Part shown: positions 23,384 through 34,254 of the stretch, one piece after another
Layout of the letters: the number at the start of each line of letters is the position of its first letter
Position numbering within the stretch: the stretch's first letter is position 1
Source of the DNA: Spodoptera frugiperda
Lineage: Eukaryota; Arthropoda; Insecta; Lepidoptera; Noctuidae
Reading direction: 5' to 3'
DNA length: 64,000 nt
Assembly: GCF_023101765.2 (NCBI RefSeq)
Contig: NC_064237.1
Coordinates: 682,001-746,000, forward strand
Translations under genes and position numbers: made by a program
Notes under the pieces: model-generated
What the model saw: the letters and a program-made list of their open reading frames with translations, nothing else
Database searches by the model: none
What the model was told of the DNA's origin: nothing

Positions 23384-23737
23384 TCCTGTGCCGTGGGTGC
23401 GTTTACAAACATACATGTACACAAACACATGACACCCAAACCCGAAATATTTTTTTTTTTATGAGACATGCCGGAAATCCAGCCCCCGTATTACCTGATG
23501 GTAAGCAATAGTGCGTTACCGGCTTTTTGGGAGTTAGGAATTTAAGGGTTGTTGTTTGGGGATGGGGAAGATTGAGAAGGGGGGAATTGGGCCTCCGGTA
23601 ACCTCACTCACACAATGCAAGCGTTGTTTCACGTCGGTTTTCTGCGAGGCCGTGGTATCACTCCGGTCGAGCCGGCCCATTCGTGCCGAAGCATGGCTCT
23701 CCCACACTTAATTTGTGGATCACACAAAGAGTTGCAT
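23384..23737 (-). repeat. SINE family B copy split by a repeat A insertion
   Basis: Family B sequence runs from TTCTCCTGTGCCGTGGGTGC to CCCAAACCCGAAA (23384-23447), is interrupted by 260 bp of repeat A, and resumes at ATTTGTGGATCACACAAAGA (23711-23730). Intact B copies have these two blocks within a few bases of each other, so the A element landed in an older SINE. Confidence 0.85.
23449..23709 (-). repeat. Repeat family A copy nested in SINE B
   Basis: A T run and TTATGAGACATGCCGG mark the 3' end (minus orientation), followed by TTACCTGATGGTAAGCAAT, GGAATTTAAGGGTTG, GGGCCTCCGGTAACCTCACT and the 5' end CCCACACTT. The central GCGTTACAAGTGCG region is shortened. Confidence 0.88.
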
Positions 23738-24167
23738 TTAATGTTATTACCTTGCTACTACTGGAGCACTGGTCTAACTAACGGCAGGCGCGGATTGATT
23801 GGAGTGCGCCGGAATGTAATCTGTTAGAGCTGTATCAATCATACGTTCATTATAAGTACTGCCGCCATGTTGCCATGTTGCCAAGCTGCACAAGCACACT
23901 GCCAGCAAAAAAAATATAAAAGTGTCAAGGATTCCGTTGCAAACATTGCAAATTGATGCGCGGAACATGTAGGACTTAATTCTCTGTTGTATCATTGAGC
24001 CAGTCATGGGATTGTGTGAATATGTATAATGGGAGGGTTGCTCTTTTATGTATGTTGGCCTTAAAAAAATAAATAAAAGAAAAACGTAGCTGGTAAACAT
24101 TAAGTATTACATTTCTTAATAATATGATACAGTTCATGAAATGGGTGATGGCATTTTCTGAGTAAAA
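23738..24167. other. Unannotated stretch
   Basis: Two overlapping minus-strand frames (23774-24100, 23976-24173) are hydrophobic with no domain. No repeat was recognised. Confidence 0.4.
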
Positions 24168-24410
24168 TGACATTATTAGCCCGGAGCAATGAAGTTCGGC
24201 GTTATTTCACCCCCGTAACTCAAAAAGCACGTACAGTCGTTGGTCTTGCGCCCGACCCCTCTCCGGTCGTCTCAGTCTACTGTCCGATCGGGTTTACAGA
24301 GTGCATCTGTGTTTGCACACACACTCATGCACTATAATATCTCATGCGTTGGACTAGTCTACTTAGACAAACTGGCCATTGTGATCGAAATCCATCGAGA
24401 AATTTAATAA
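24168..24410 (-). repeat. Repeat family G copy
   Basis: The reverse complement aligns with 1548-1805 through GAGATATTATAGTGCA, ACACAGATGCACTCT, ACCCGAT, ACGACCGGAGAG and GCTAATAATG. Strand is set relative to the copy at 1548. Confidence 0.7.
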
Positions 24411-25497
24411 TTAATGTGATGTTATACAGTGTTACAACCAGTGCAAATTTTAGAAAGTTGGATGATGTCAACTTCGTATCAAATATAGAGTTGCAGTAAT
24501 TTAAATTATCCCTACCAGTAAAATTATAGATAACAGAACCACGAAAATGTTAAATAAAGCCAAAATTAACAAAACATAATTCATACAATATTCAAATTTA
24601 TTAAAGTAACGTTAAGTCTGAACATAATTTGGAACAATTACCTCTGGAAACTGAACGCTGGGTAGTTAGGCACCTAACATTAACGTGTGTTAAAAGCATA
24701 ATGAGCCCCCATTTCACGGTGCAAACACGCGAAACGTCGATAACAATACAACACTAGCTTTGAATAAATTAATTATGTACAGGGACAAAGAATCTAGCTT
24801 TCATACCCGTATTTACCTAGTACATATACAACGTGTAACAAAAAGGGGGTATACACATCAAGTGCACGGTTTCTAGATAACATAACAAACTATACGGGAA
24901 GGGTTTTTTAAACTCATGTTTTCATGGAACGAACTTATGAATTTTTCCAATAAATACCATACATGAAATCCTACATTTGGAAATGAAATCATTACATCAC
25001 TTGCAAGAAATCAGCTGATCGGTGTCAGTGCAAGTGCACTCAATGTACTTAAATAAAATCAAAACGCTTACTCCTGGTATTTCTTCGAATAAAGAAAAAA
25101 GGGTTCCGGATATTTATTTTTCGTAACATTTTTTTTTCTTCTGGAAATTGTTTTAAGAAGAAAGGTTTTCATAAAAAAACAAAGAATATGTTTGTAGACA
25201 AACTAAGCCAAAACCTCGAGCGAGTACAAGCACCGGACATTTGTAAAGAAAATCTCGTCGGCCGCATACGTGTCCGTTAGCGCGATGCTTATTTTTTTTT
25301 TCTTAATAGACACGCTAGCATGCGAATCGTGCGACCCGCACCAATTTTAAATTACGCTAAGTACATAGACAAGGGTATCCGTAAGGATATGAAATAATTA
25401 GGTACCTATCTGGTCTTTACGTGATACAAAGAGATACCTTTTTTTTTGTTTTACTTAGATAAGATGGTCTCAAACAAATGAGTGAAGTAATCTTAAC
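24411..25497. other. Unannotated AT-rich stretch
   Basis: No gene or repeat family was recognised. A small CpG-rich patch occurs at about 25255-25350. Confidence 0.45.
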
Positions 25498-25948
25498 CTT
25501 TGCATGTTTTTCTCATTAAGACTAAACTAACTTGCTGAGCTTTTCGTGAACTTCTGTCAATCTCTGTCTCCTCTTTCACTATTGTGGGTACCTACTCTTA
25601 CCTACCTTACCTAGTCTTTAATGAGAAAAACATGCAAAAATACCAGGAACCCATAAGAAACGAGAATTGTTATTACATACATTGAAGACGTTACGAAAAA
25701 GGGTTTCATATCATAATATTGTGTTCAAATGAACCCTAAATATCAATTCTATGCAAGTTATGTGTGTCCTAGTACAAAAAACTCCCAGTGGGTTCCGTTC
25801 TTGAATAAATTTTTAATGGTCATTTTTACTTGGAGGCGTTTTACAGAATTAAAAAAAAAACTCAGCAAATTAGCTTAGTCTTAATGAGAAAAACATGCAA
25901 AAGTACTAGGAATCCATAAGAAACGAGAATTGTCATTACATAAATTGA
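25498..25948. repeat. Compound inverted and direct repeat, possible MITE pair
   Basis: The arm 25498-25543 is an imperfect reverse complement of 25857-25902 (shared core TTTGCATGTTTTTCTCATTA). A block of about 73 bp at 25612-25685 recurs directly at 25876-25948, sharing AATGAGAAAAACATGCAAAA and AAGAAACGAGAATTG. This layout suggests two related palindromic elements or a duplicated terminus. It has no coding capacity. Confidence 0.75.
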
Positions 25949-26036
25949 ATAACGGTTGCGCACTCACAGATCCCTAATTTCATATTAAATAGGATAAAAT
26001 CTTGTTTCCCAGTCGCACGCGTTGGATGTCTTGTCT

Positions 26037-26066
26037 CTCTTTGGATGTCTCTCTCTCTCTCTCTCT
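26037..26066. repeat. (TC)n microsatellite
   Basis: A run of TCTCTCTCTC repeats, interrupted once by TTGGATG. Confidence 0.85.
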
Positions 26067-28034
26067 GTACATAGGAATTGTCATTCAGGATGGGGAACTC
26101 GCCCCGAAAGAAACCGATTTAAAGAAAATACGATTAATCGTTATTGGTTCGATGTATTTCATAATAGTTAAAAGGACACTGTAAAAATCAAATATTATTT
26201 GTAACTACATTAGTTACTTGTAAACTAAGGCTAAGTTGTTAACTTTTTCAGGGCTAATAAGAGTCTTTAGTCAAATTCGACGTTTATTTCTAAAATACGT
26301 ATTTGATTAAATTAATAGATAAAACACACATATTGTATTTTAATAGGCTACTATTCAATGCATTTCTTTACAGTGGAATACATAGAAATATCATTCATAA
26401 TCTAATTTACATTACTGATTCAATAATAATGTGAACCGATTTAAAATAGGTATCAACCTTTTTGGTTCGCGGGAAGAAGATCTCAGATCGCCAACCCTAA
26501 TTGTCAGTGTTGACATAATATTGTCATCATGAACAACATGTTTCAGTCATCTCAATATTTCGGAAAAATATTAGAATTTTAGTTTTTACCGAAAAATATT
26601 ATCAATTTCTTTAACGTGGAGTTGAATTATCTTTCGTTGGTATTGTAACAGTGTTTGTAAGAGAGAAGATTTAACGTAGCATTCAGAAGGTGTTTGTTAT
26701 TGTTGTGATTGTGATTGAGATTTGTTTTACAAGCAAGCAAAAGTGTGTTGTGTATTCACTATCACGGTATAGTCACATCGAACCACATCTTTAAAAATGT
26801 AAGTTAAATAAATTTTTCATTTTAATATTTACAAGGCAAATTTTAGCATACAGGTCATTACAGGTACTAGGCAAACAAAGCGTCTAATGTATACGCACGC
26901 ACCGTCGCGAATCAAAATTAGGTAGATAGGTACTAGGCGATTAGATTTACAGAAGAAATGTCTCGACCCCGGTAGTGTTGTGACACGTTTGTATGATTTA
27001 AAATCAAGAATCATACGACACCAAGAATTTGGTACCAATTTTTTTTTTAACGAATTTTAGGCTGAAACTTTGTGTAGAGATTCTATTAAACCTGTATTAT
27101 TCAGTGCTTCTTGATGTATATGGGTATTTTGTTACACCCTGTATATGTAGGTATAGGTATTTCTAGTTGACTCAGGTTGACTAATATTGACTTAGTATTC
27201 AGAGATTTAGTATCATTTTTTGGCTACTTATTGTATGTTGGAAAAAGGTAATTTTATGTTTTATCACTACAATCAGAACGTTGAATTCAATAATCGTAGT
27301 TATATAGGGTGACTGGTAATAAGTAACGGATGTTCAAACACGTGGTTGTATGAGTACAAATATTAAACAACAAAACATTAGCACGCGCGTGTAAAGTTCC
27401 AAAATACTTACTAGTCTTCCAATAAATTTTGTTGTTTTGTTATTGTGATAAAAATAAAACTAATGAGTATACAAAAAAGTTTTTTTGGCAAAGTTGTTTG
27501 TAATAATTAGTACAATCACATGTTCAAATATCGGTCACTAATTGCCGGTCATCTAAATAACTACTTTCTAAAAATAATATTATGATTAGATTGGTAGTAA
27601 TAGTCACTTTTAGTACTAGCATCGGTTGAGTCACATGTAATAGAAACTAAACAGTTATCCCAAAACACAAAAATACCAACAGAAGTCCAACAATCTGACT
27701 GAAACAATTAACATAATTACAACGAAGAAAATAAGAAAAAAGAAACAAAAAACGCTACGAAATAAGGACGCGTCTCATCAGAATTTCATTGCTAACGTTT
27801 ACAATTTCCATTTGGACCCTTCCCTCCACAGTCCGCAGTCAAATAGGATTTGTAAACGTAGTAAACTCATTAGAAGCAAGCTTTGTCTACAATCCGAAAA
27901 GGAAATACTGGACTCTGCATATTTAACTAGGAGGAGTGGCAGTGTATGACTTGATCTTTGTCACCATTGTTGTGGGAGGTCAGGGAGTGAAAGTCTCGAT
28001 GGTATTGTGATAGAATACTTTTTAACCATAATTT
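26067..28034. other. Unannotated AT-rich stretch
   Basis: No gene or repeat was recognised. A short minus-strand frame at 26829-27038 has no domain. Confidence 0.45.
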
Positions 28035-28187
28035 TAAGGAGGGAAAATCATCAAATATCTTCTTCCGTCTTTGGTGAGGCGAAGGGGAGTGTCAGACTCT
28101 TACTGAATAAAGCCTACCCCGTTCTTACTACTGCTTTTCGGACCTGAGCACCAGTAACCCGCTAGGCAGTCCGCAGCTCCGGCTTTA
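28035..28187 (-). repeat. R1-like LINE 3' UTR fragment
   Basis: GGAGGGAAAATCATC, TTGGTGAGGCGAAGGGGAGT, GTCAGACTCTTACTGAATAA, CCCGTTCTTAC, AACCCGCTAGGCAGTCCGCA and GCTCCGGC align in order with 32765-32920. Confidence 0.8.
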
Positions 28188-29270
28188 TGACCATGATATG
28201 GGTATTAGACCCATGCTAGCAGTTAAATAAATGATATAATGGAACGTATGACAAAATAATCATAGCCACGTCTAATTTCCTGTCATTGTTTTATGAGTAT
28301 TACCTAAACCCAATGGTCCAGTTCACGAGTGTTCACGATCACAAATATGTACATATAATATTGAAGATTAAATTGTTTATTGATAAAACCTATCAAACAG
28401 TTGAAATAAAAATGCTACCTGTTTTTTCTCTACTAGGAAATTCAATAATAAAAAGATCCACAACCATCAGACGTCACTCATTATGTCAAAGAACGTAACA
28501 TTTACTTCCGACCTCAACACAGTAAGGAAAATCAAGAAAAATGGGGCTTAGATGTAACTAGCCAAAGTCTATATTACATCAGTTGTAATTTTGGACGGAT
28601 CTTAAGGAAAAACGTCATTAGCATGCATATTAACGTAGGGAGGCGTTTGGGAGGCTACGAGTTTGGCAGTTTTTAATTTACTTTTTTTTTGGTATATTTT
28701 TGATGTCGAAATTTGATGTTTTAATTTTGGGTGTGGATTCTATTAATGGTTTAATAGTAGCTGAGATTATTGATTCTTATTTAGTTGAGATCTATCCTAA
28801 TTGTAGATAATTACTTAAATATTTTACAGATAATGCAGCAATAGTAAATATCTTTAGAGTATCCGCCTTTCAATATGAGAATCACTCGCCTGAATTTCCC
28901 ATTATTATGTTACGAAGCATAAAATATACGCTTCATATTGGAAAAAATGTAAACTCACTCACTAACTCAAAAATCATACATATCATCAAACATCCACACA
29001 AAAAAGCACACGCAAAGCAAATTTAGTTTAACGCATACTATCACGGAATACAGGGTGTAAAATTAATTGTACCGCAAAGCAGCAATGGAGAGCAAACATT
29101 GCATAAACACAACCGAATGGAAATTTCCATCTGATACCAGCCTTGCTAATTGCTAAACACTACCTCGGAGTGTGGATGTTGAATTGAGCTGTTTCTGCAT
29201 ATAACACTGACTATATGCTACTCTGTGATGTAGGAACAAGCTATCTCTAGTATAAACTGCCTCGTTGGAC
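28188..29270. other. Unannotated AT-rich stretch
   Basis: No gene or repeat was recognised. The 70-codon frame at 28286-28498 has no domain. Confidence 0.45.
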
Positions 29271-29415
29271 TAACGCCCGAATACTCAAACGCTACTCAAG
29301 TTTAAGTTGTACTTAAATATCGTGCTATCTCTGTCATTTTATAAAAAAATGATAGTGACAGAACTACATTTGAGAGCGTCTTAAAATTGAGTAGCGTTTG
29401 AGTATTCGGGCATAA
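29271..29415. mobile_element. Short MITE with perfect 25-bp inverted termini and TAA target duplication
   Basis: The arm 29275-29299 (GCCCGAATACTCAAACGCTA plus CTCAA) is the exact reverse complement of 29387-29411. TAA flanks at 29271-29273 and 29413-29415 fit a 139-bp element with a 3-bp duplication. A second inner palindrome (TGTCATTTT against AAAATGATAGTGACA) lies in the middle. No coding capacity; it is probably derived from a PIF/Harbinger-type DNA transposon. Confidence 0.8.
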
Positions 29416-29599
29416 TACTTGTTAGTGTGCTGATAACACATGACATCACGCTTTTTAATTCCCATAAGGATCTACAGAATTAGATACAATACAATGTAAC
29501 ACATGTTGTTCACTAGTTGCAATGTAACTCGTATGTAAATGAGGGGGACGCATTTATGATATATAGGACGTATTGCTAATATGTAAGTCTATGCTATTG

Positions 29600-29742
29600 C
29601 TAACTGGAGCTGCGGAATACCTAGCGGGTTTACCGGGGCTCCGGCTCGAAAAGCAGGAGCAGGAACGGGGTGGTTTTTAGTCATTAAGAGTCTAACACTT
29701 CCTATCGCCTCGCCCAAGCCGGGAAAAGTCATTGAAAGATTT
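29600..29742 (+). repeat. R1-like LINE 3' UTR fragment
   Basis: CTAACTGGAGCTGCGGAATA, CCTAGCGGGTTTACCGGGGC, GCAGGAGCAGGAACGGGGTG, TTTTTAGTCATTAAGAGTCT and CGCCTCGCCCAAG are the inverse of the UTR at 32765-32905. The minus-strand frame at 29589-29807 is a translation of this repeat. Confidence 0.8.
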
Positions 29743-30732
29743 CGCTTTAGATTTTTCAGATTGTATCTTTTATATCTACCTGTGGGTAGAACTCCTATCT
29801 GTAGCATGGAGTCTAGAATTGTGCCAATATTTGTTTGGCAATAGATTCAGTATGACGTATGACAATGGGTTTCTAACATACCTGAATAAAAATATGTGCA
29901 AAATAAATATTTACTTACATTCTTGGCTTCAGAAGAAGAGGCGTGATGTTGTAATTAATATACTTTATAAAAAGATATAATGTCTGCGGTCATAGGATCT
30001 TATTAGTGTTATCTGATTTTTTTATAAATATTCCATCCATAGGTTGTCTGGAAGAAACCACCATTGTGTGATAAGACCGCTCACAGTACGCATGTACGCA
30101 TATTACTTAAAATATATGTTACCTAAGCTACTTAAATGTCTACAGTAAAGCATATATAAATAAATAATTTGTCTACATTATTAATAAACGTACCTCAATC
30201 GTCTTTTCTCAGAAATCATTATCTCCACTACGATACATGTTAGCTTAACATACGTTGAACTACATACGTGAAATTAGAAATTTCGAGAAAATTAGATCTC
30301 AATTTTATGTATTATTAAAGATCAAAGCACAACTTTAAACACGAAATAATACATTTATACATAAGTTCCCATTAAAACGACCTGGAACGTGGCTATTACC
30401 ATATTTTTCTCATTGTAAAAAGGCAAAACTTTTCACTAAACAGAGCCACATTTGCATATTTAAATTGTTTTTTGTTGTAAACGATTTTTTCTGACGCGTA
30501 AATCTTTGTCGATGTGACAATCGCGGAAAATGAAAGATTTGTGGAACGATCATTGCGAGCCCGGGGCGACCGAGTCGAAAGTTTTTCTTTTGTTTTCTCA
30601 GGACCAAGGGTTTGCTTTATATTATTTTTATTTATATCACACAATACAACGTGCTCCTTCGTTGCCCGCTCTAAGGATCGTTTTGTGATCTTGTGTTTGG
30701 TGTCCAGTTTCGAGATAGCATTTGGAACATTG
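29743..30732. other. Unannotated stretch
   Basis: No gene was recognised. A GC-richer unique patch lies at 30490-30690 (for example CGAGCCCGGGGCGACCGAGT), overlapped by chance frames on both strands. Confidence 0.45.
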
Positions 30733-30762
30733 TGATTATCAGTAGCCAACTACTAAATTCAT

Positions 30763-31349
30763 AAGTGTGGGAAAGACGGCTCGACCGGAGTGATACCACG
30801 GCCTCACAGTAAACCGACGTGAAACAATGCTTGCGTTATGTTTCGTTGTGTGAGTGAGGTTACCGGAGGCCCCCTTCCCACTCTTCTTTTTTATGGAACA
30901 AGCCGGCAATCGAGCAGACGTATTACCTGATGGTAAGCAATCGCCGCCGCCCATGGACACTTGAAACACCAGAGGCGTTACAAGTGCGTTGCCGGCTTTT
31001 TGGGAGTTAGGAATTTAAGGGTTGTTGTTCGGGAATCGGGGATGGGGAAGATTGGGAAGGGGGAATTGGGCCTCCGGTAACCTCACTCACACAACGAAAC
31101 ACAACGCAAGCGTTGTTTCACGTCGGTTTTCTGTGAGGCCGTGGTATCACTCCGGTCGAGCCGGCCCATTCGTGCCGAAGCATGACTCTCCCACACTTCT
31201 AATCCCCGATTCCTCAACAACCCTTAAATTCCCAACCCACAGAAGGCCGACAGTGCACTAGTAACACCTTTGGTATTTCGGGGGTCCATGGGCACGATTG
31301 CTTACCATCAGGTGATCCGTCTGCTTATACCAGCTTATATCATAAAAAA
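30763..31349 (+). repeat. Repeat family A copy interrupted by an inverted copy of itself
   Basis: The + orientation parts are 30763-30885 (AAGTGTGGG to CTTCCCACTCTT) and 31199-31349 (AATCCCCGATTCCTCAACAA to CATAAAAAA). They are adjoining halves of one family A element. A near-identical 21-bp direct repeat lies outside it (30733-30753 and 31366-31386), a likely target duplication although separated from the element ends by 9-16 bp. Confidence 0.85.
30886..31198 (-). repeat. Complete repeat family A copy nested in another A copy
   Basis: It runs from CTTTTTTATGGAACAAGCCG through TTACCTGATGGTAAGCAATC, GCGTTGCCGGC, GGGCCTCCGGTAACCTCACT and GTTGTTTCACGTCGGTTTTC to CCCACACTT. At about 313 bp it is the best full-length reference for the family here. 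Frames at 30739-30969 and 31022-31261 are translations of the repeat. Confidence 0.88.
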
Positions 31350-31386
31350 GTTATTTGCTATATTTTGATTATCAGTATCCAGCTAC

Positions 31387-32397
31387 AAAAATGTGCGGCT
31401 AAAACTACGCTAAATAAAGTTCTTCTCTATGTATGTCTCTAAAGACAAACATCATAAAATCAACATATATACTCGTACACGTATATTCATCACCGATTCG
31501 CTAGAAGTTATGATAACATAAAAACTGGCTGAATATTTCAGTTTCAAAACCGCATTTGTGACTACAGTGTCAGTTGTATTCATTTCATTTTCCCTTTCTA
31601 TGCTCCCATGTAACCCGGATTATCCGTATCCTCAGTCGTACTTTGATGCTTTCAACCGTTTTTTAACGTTACCACAGTAACCAACCGGGCACAGAAATAA
31701 TTCCTATGTAGACTAACCAAATAAAAGTACATAGATACGCGAATGAAACCAAAAAAATGTGCAAAGTCCTAAACTTTTGATTAAATTATTTTTAGAACGT
31801 CTGAATTGAAGCGAATTTCCAATAAATCTATCTTGTTGTAATGTTATTTTAGGATCGTTTGAGTTAAAATAGTAATAGTAGGTATTACAATTTCAGTATT
31901 GTTTAAGACTGAAATGTAATTATTGTAATAGGGTAGGTGACTAATTTTTTATTTTAATATCCCACTTGTACATCATTTTAAAATATTAGATACGCATTTT
32001 TTATTTTCTTACGGAAATAAATACTTTCGAAGATATATCGATTTGAAATATCGTGTGACGTCACTTCTAGGCAATATTAGTACTATATAACCGAAGTATA
32101 TACCATGCGAAATAAATATATGTAATGCATTTAACCGAAGCGATTAGGCGACGACCACTATATCGGTTGGCACAAAGTGGGTTAATTGATTTTAGAGCGC
32201 CATCATACCTTAATTGATACACGCATGTGACGCTCCGGTTATGTTCACTTTAGCATATTATTTTATAGTCAGGGATTGGGTGATAATGGACATCCTTTCC
32301 ACGACATTTGGATTATAGATATAATAACTACATAGCAATAATTGTAATACAGACAGAGATACATACATATGATGATTATACAGTTCATAAACAAAAA
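31387..32397. other. Unannotated AT-rich stretch
   Basis: No gene or repeat was recognised. Confidence 0.45.
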
Positions 32398-32680
32398 AGT
32401 GTCGTGGTAGCCCGGAGGTTTAAGACACTCGCTTTTCATGAATAAGGATGCGCGTTCGAAACCTACCAATGGCAAGTACCAATGTGACTGTTTCCGACTT
32501 ATAGGTGACGGAAAACATCGAAAGAAAACTTAGGCTTATAATTTCTAATTATAAGTTTGAAATCGCCAACCCACATTGAGCAAGAGTGGTGATTAATGCT
32601 CAAACCTTGTTAATATGAGAAGAATCTCTGGTCAGCAGTGGCCACTTATAAGCTGATGACGTGATGTGATGTGTTCATTC
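32398..32680 (+). repeat. SINE family E copy with RTE-like 3' tail
   Basis: The head GTCGTGGTAGCCCGGAGGTT holds an A-box-like segment, and GCGTTCGAAACCTACC a B-box-like segment, as in a tRNA-derived SINE. The 3' end, TCTGGTCAGCAGTGGCCACT followed by AAGCTGATGACGTGATGTG, resembles the RTE tail at 8000-8041 (CCAGCAGTGGACTGCTATAG, GCTGATGATG). The tail similarity implies that RTE reverse transcriptase can recognise it. Confidence 0.78.
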
Positions 32681-32737
32681 ACATAACTGATTCAAGGGTG
32701 CTCGCTATGTATAGCGGTCAAGACAAAAATATTACGT

Positions 32738-32754
32738 ACATAAGTACTACCCTT
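32738..32754. repeat. Target site duplication of the R1-like LINE (left copy)
   Basis: ACATAAGTACTACCCTT occurs here and identically at 33701-33717, bracketing the LINE fragment. Confidence 0.95.
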
Positions 32755-33700
32755 TTTTTTTTTTTTTTTGAGGGTGGAAAATCATCCAATGACTTCTCCC
32801 GCCTTGGGCGAGGCGAGAGGGAGTGTCAGACTCTTACTGACTAAAAACCACCCCGTTCCTACTCCTGCCCGTCGAGCCGGAGCCCCGGTAAACCCGCTAG
32901 GTAGTCCGCAGCTCCGGATTAGGCATCAGCCCTACTGGGCCCCATCTGTGGTGGTCTGATGGCTCTTTGAGGCGCGCGCAGAACGCGACGCGCCGCACGC
33001 ACGGGTCTGGTTCTGGTCGGGCGGCGAGCTACCCTTGCTCACCGTCCGCAGACCCGCACTTACGGTGGCCGGAGATCGTCGCGCGATCCCCGACGCCCGG
33101 AGTGTCTCTCGCGACGGCTGGGGCGTGAGGAGGTTCGTTCTCTCACGCGACCCGCCTCCTCCTTAGCTAGCATGACTGCTTCGCAGAAGGAGGAGACGGC
33201 ATCCCAGTCCCCCTCGCTCCGCACCATGGCTTGTATCAGTGCCGGACGCGAGAGGGCGCCGTCGCCGACCACATCCCTGAGAACACGGCGGTGCTCAGCC
33301 CACGCAGGGCAGACCGCAAGCGTATGTTCCACCGTGTCCTCCGGGCGGTCTTCGCAGTGATGACACCCGGGCGTTTCCTCCCGCCCAATCAGAAACAGGA
33401 ACCTACCGAAGCTTCCATGTCCGGTAAGCACCTGCGTCAGGCGGTAGGTGAGGACGCCGTGGCGCCTCTCTAGCCACTCCTCAAAGAGGGGACTTACCGC
33501 TGCAATGACAGCGAGCCCAGCCCTTGGTTGCGACAGTCGCTGCTGCCATTCCGCCATGAGATCGCGCCGGAGCTCATCCCGCCACGCATTAATCTGGCGC
33601 GGCAGTGGAGTTTCGCCCCGGCGACGCGCGTCGGCGCGCAAACTAAAGACGCGCGCGAGCACCTTCGCCTCCAAATCCCACGGCGGGAGTCCGGCAAGGA
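32755..33700 (-). mobile_element. 5'-truncated R1-like non-LTR retrotransposon
   Basis: The element is inserted on the minus strand: a poly(T) run at 32755-32769 is its poly(A) tail, followed by about 290 bp of 3' UTR and the 3' end of ORF2. It stops abruptly at 33700, where the 17-bp target duplication begins. The strong GC content contrasts with the flanks. The perfect duplication and an unbroken reading frame indicate a recent insertion. Confidence 0.93.
33060..33700 (-). pseudogene. R1-like LINE ORF2 C-terminal fragment (zinc knuckle)
   Basis: About 213 codons remain open to a natural stop. The first ATG in the frame (33702-33704) is in the flanking target duplication, so it is not the true start. 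The fragment carries a Cys/His knuckle of the R1/LOA type: PGCHHCEDRPEDTVEHTLAV followed by CPAWAEHR, with spacing C-x2-C-x8-H-x4-C, about residues 118-133. It is followed by an Arg/Ser-rich basic tail. The reverse transcriptase and endonuclease domains are lost to 5' truncation. The plus-strand frames across it are shadows. Confidence 0.9.
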
Positions 33701-33717
33701 ACATAAGTACTACCCTT

Positions 33718-34153
33718 AAAGTTTTTATTTAGCAGCACGACAATATACAATTTTGTTATTTTCTTTCAAAAACCTAATTTATGACTTTGTTTGTCATATG
33801 AACACATTTATTGTTTCAAAACTTGTATAGTGTAGCAGTTTTCAATTGTTTTTTTATGTTTTTATTATAACTAGTACATTCAGCAATATTAAAGTGTATT
33901 ATAATGTAGCAACGCAAGGTTTTCTATACAAAGACTTAGCTTTATTTAATATTGAATGACATATGTAGCTTTTATGTTATACAAAATAGCAATGTCAATA
34001 ATATTCTGCTTTGTAATATTATGACCGTGACCACAAGAAAGTAAAAACATGCATAACAATGTAAGCGATGTGAAGTTATTTTAAAAATCTCAAGGAACAA
34101 TGTTCACACAAATTACAACTTGTCATGCAATACAGTATGCATACATATTATTA
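33718..34153. other. Unannotated AT-rich stretch
   Basis: No gene or repeat was recognised between the R1-like LINE and the Tc1 element. Confidence 0.4.
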
Positions 34154-34254
34154 TACAGCCTTGGCCAAAAGTATTGAGCACCCATGAAATCTTTGAGTTT
34201 TATGCGAAATATCAAATAGAAACAAAACAAACTGTTTTTTATATGTTTATTTTA

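Noticed and set aside
33172..33732. Plus-strand open frames over the R1-like LINE
   Set aside because: They are antisense to the ORF2 fragment with its zinc knuckle, which explains the open reading frames.
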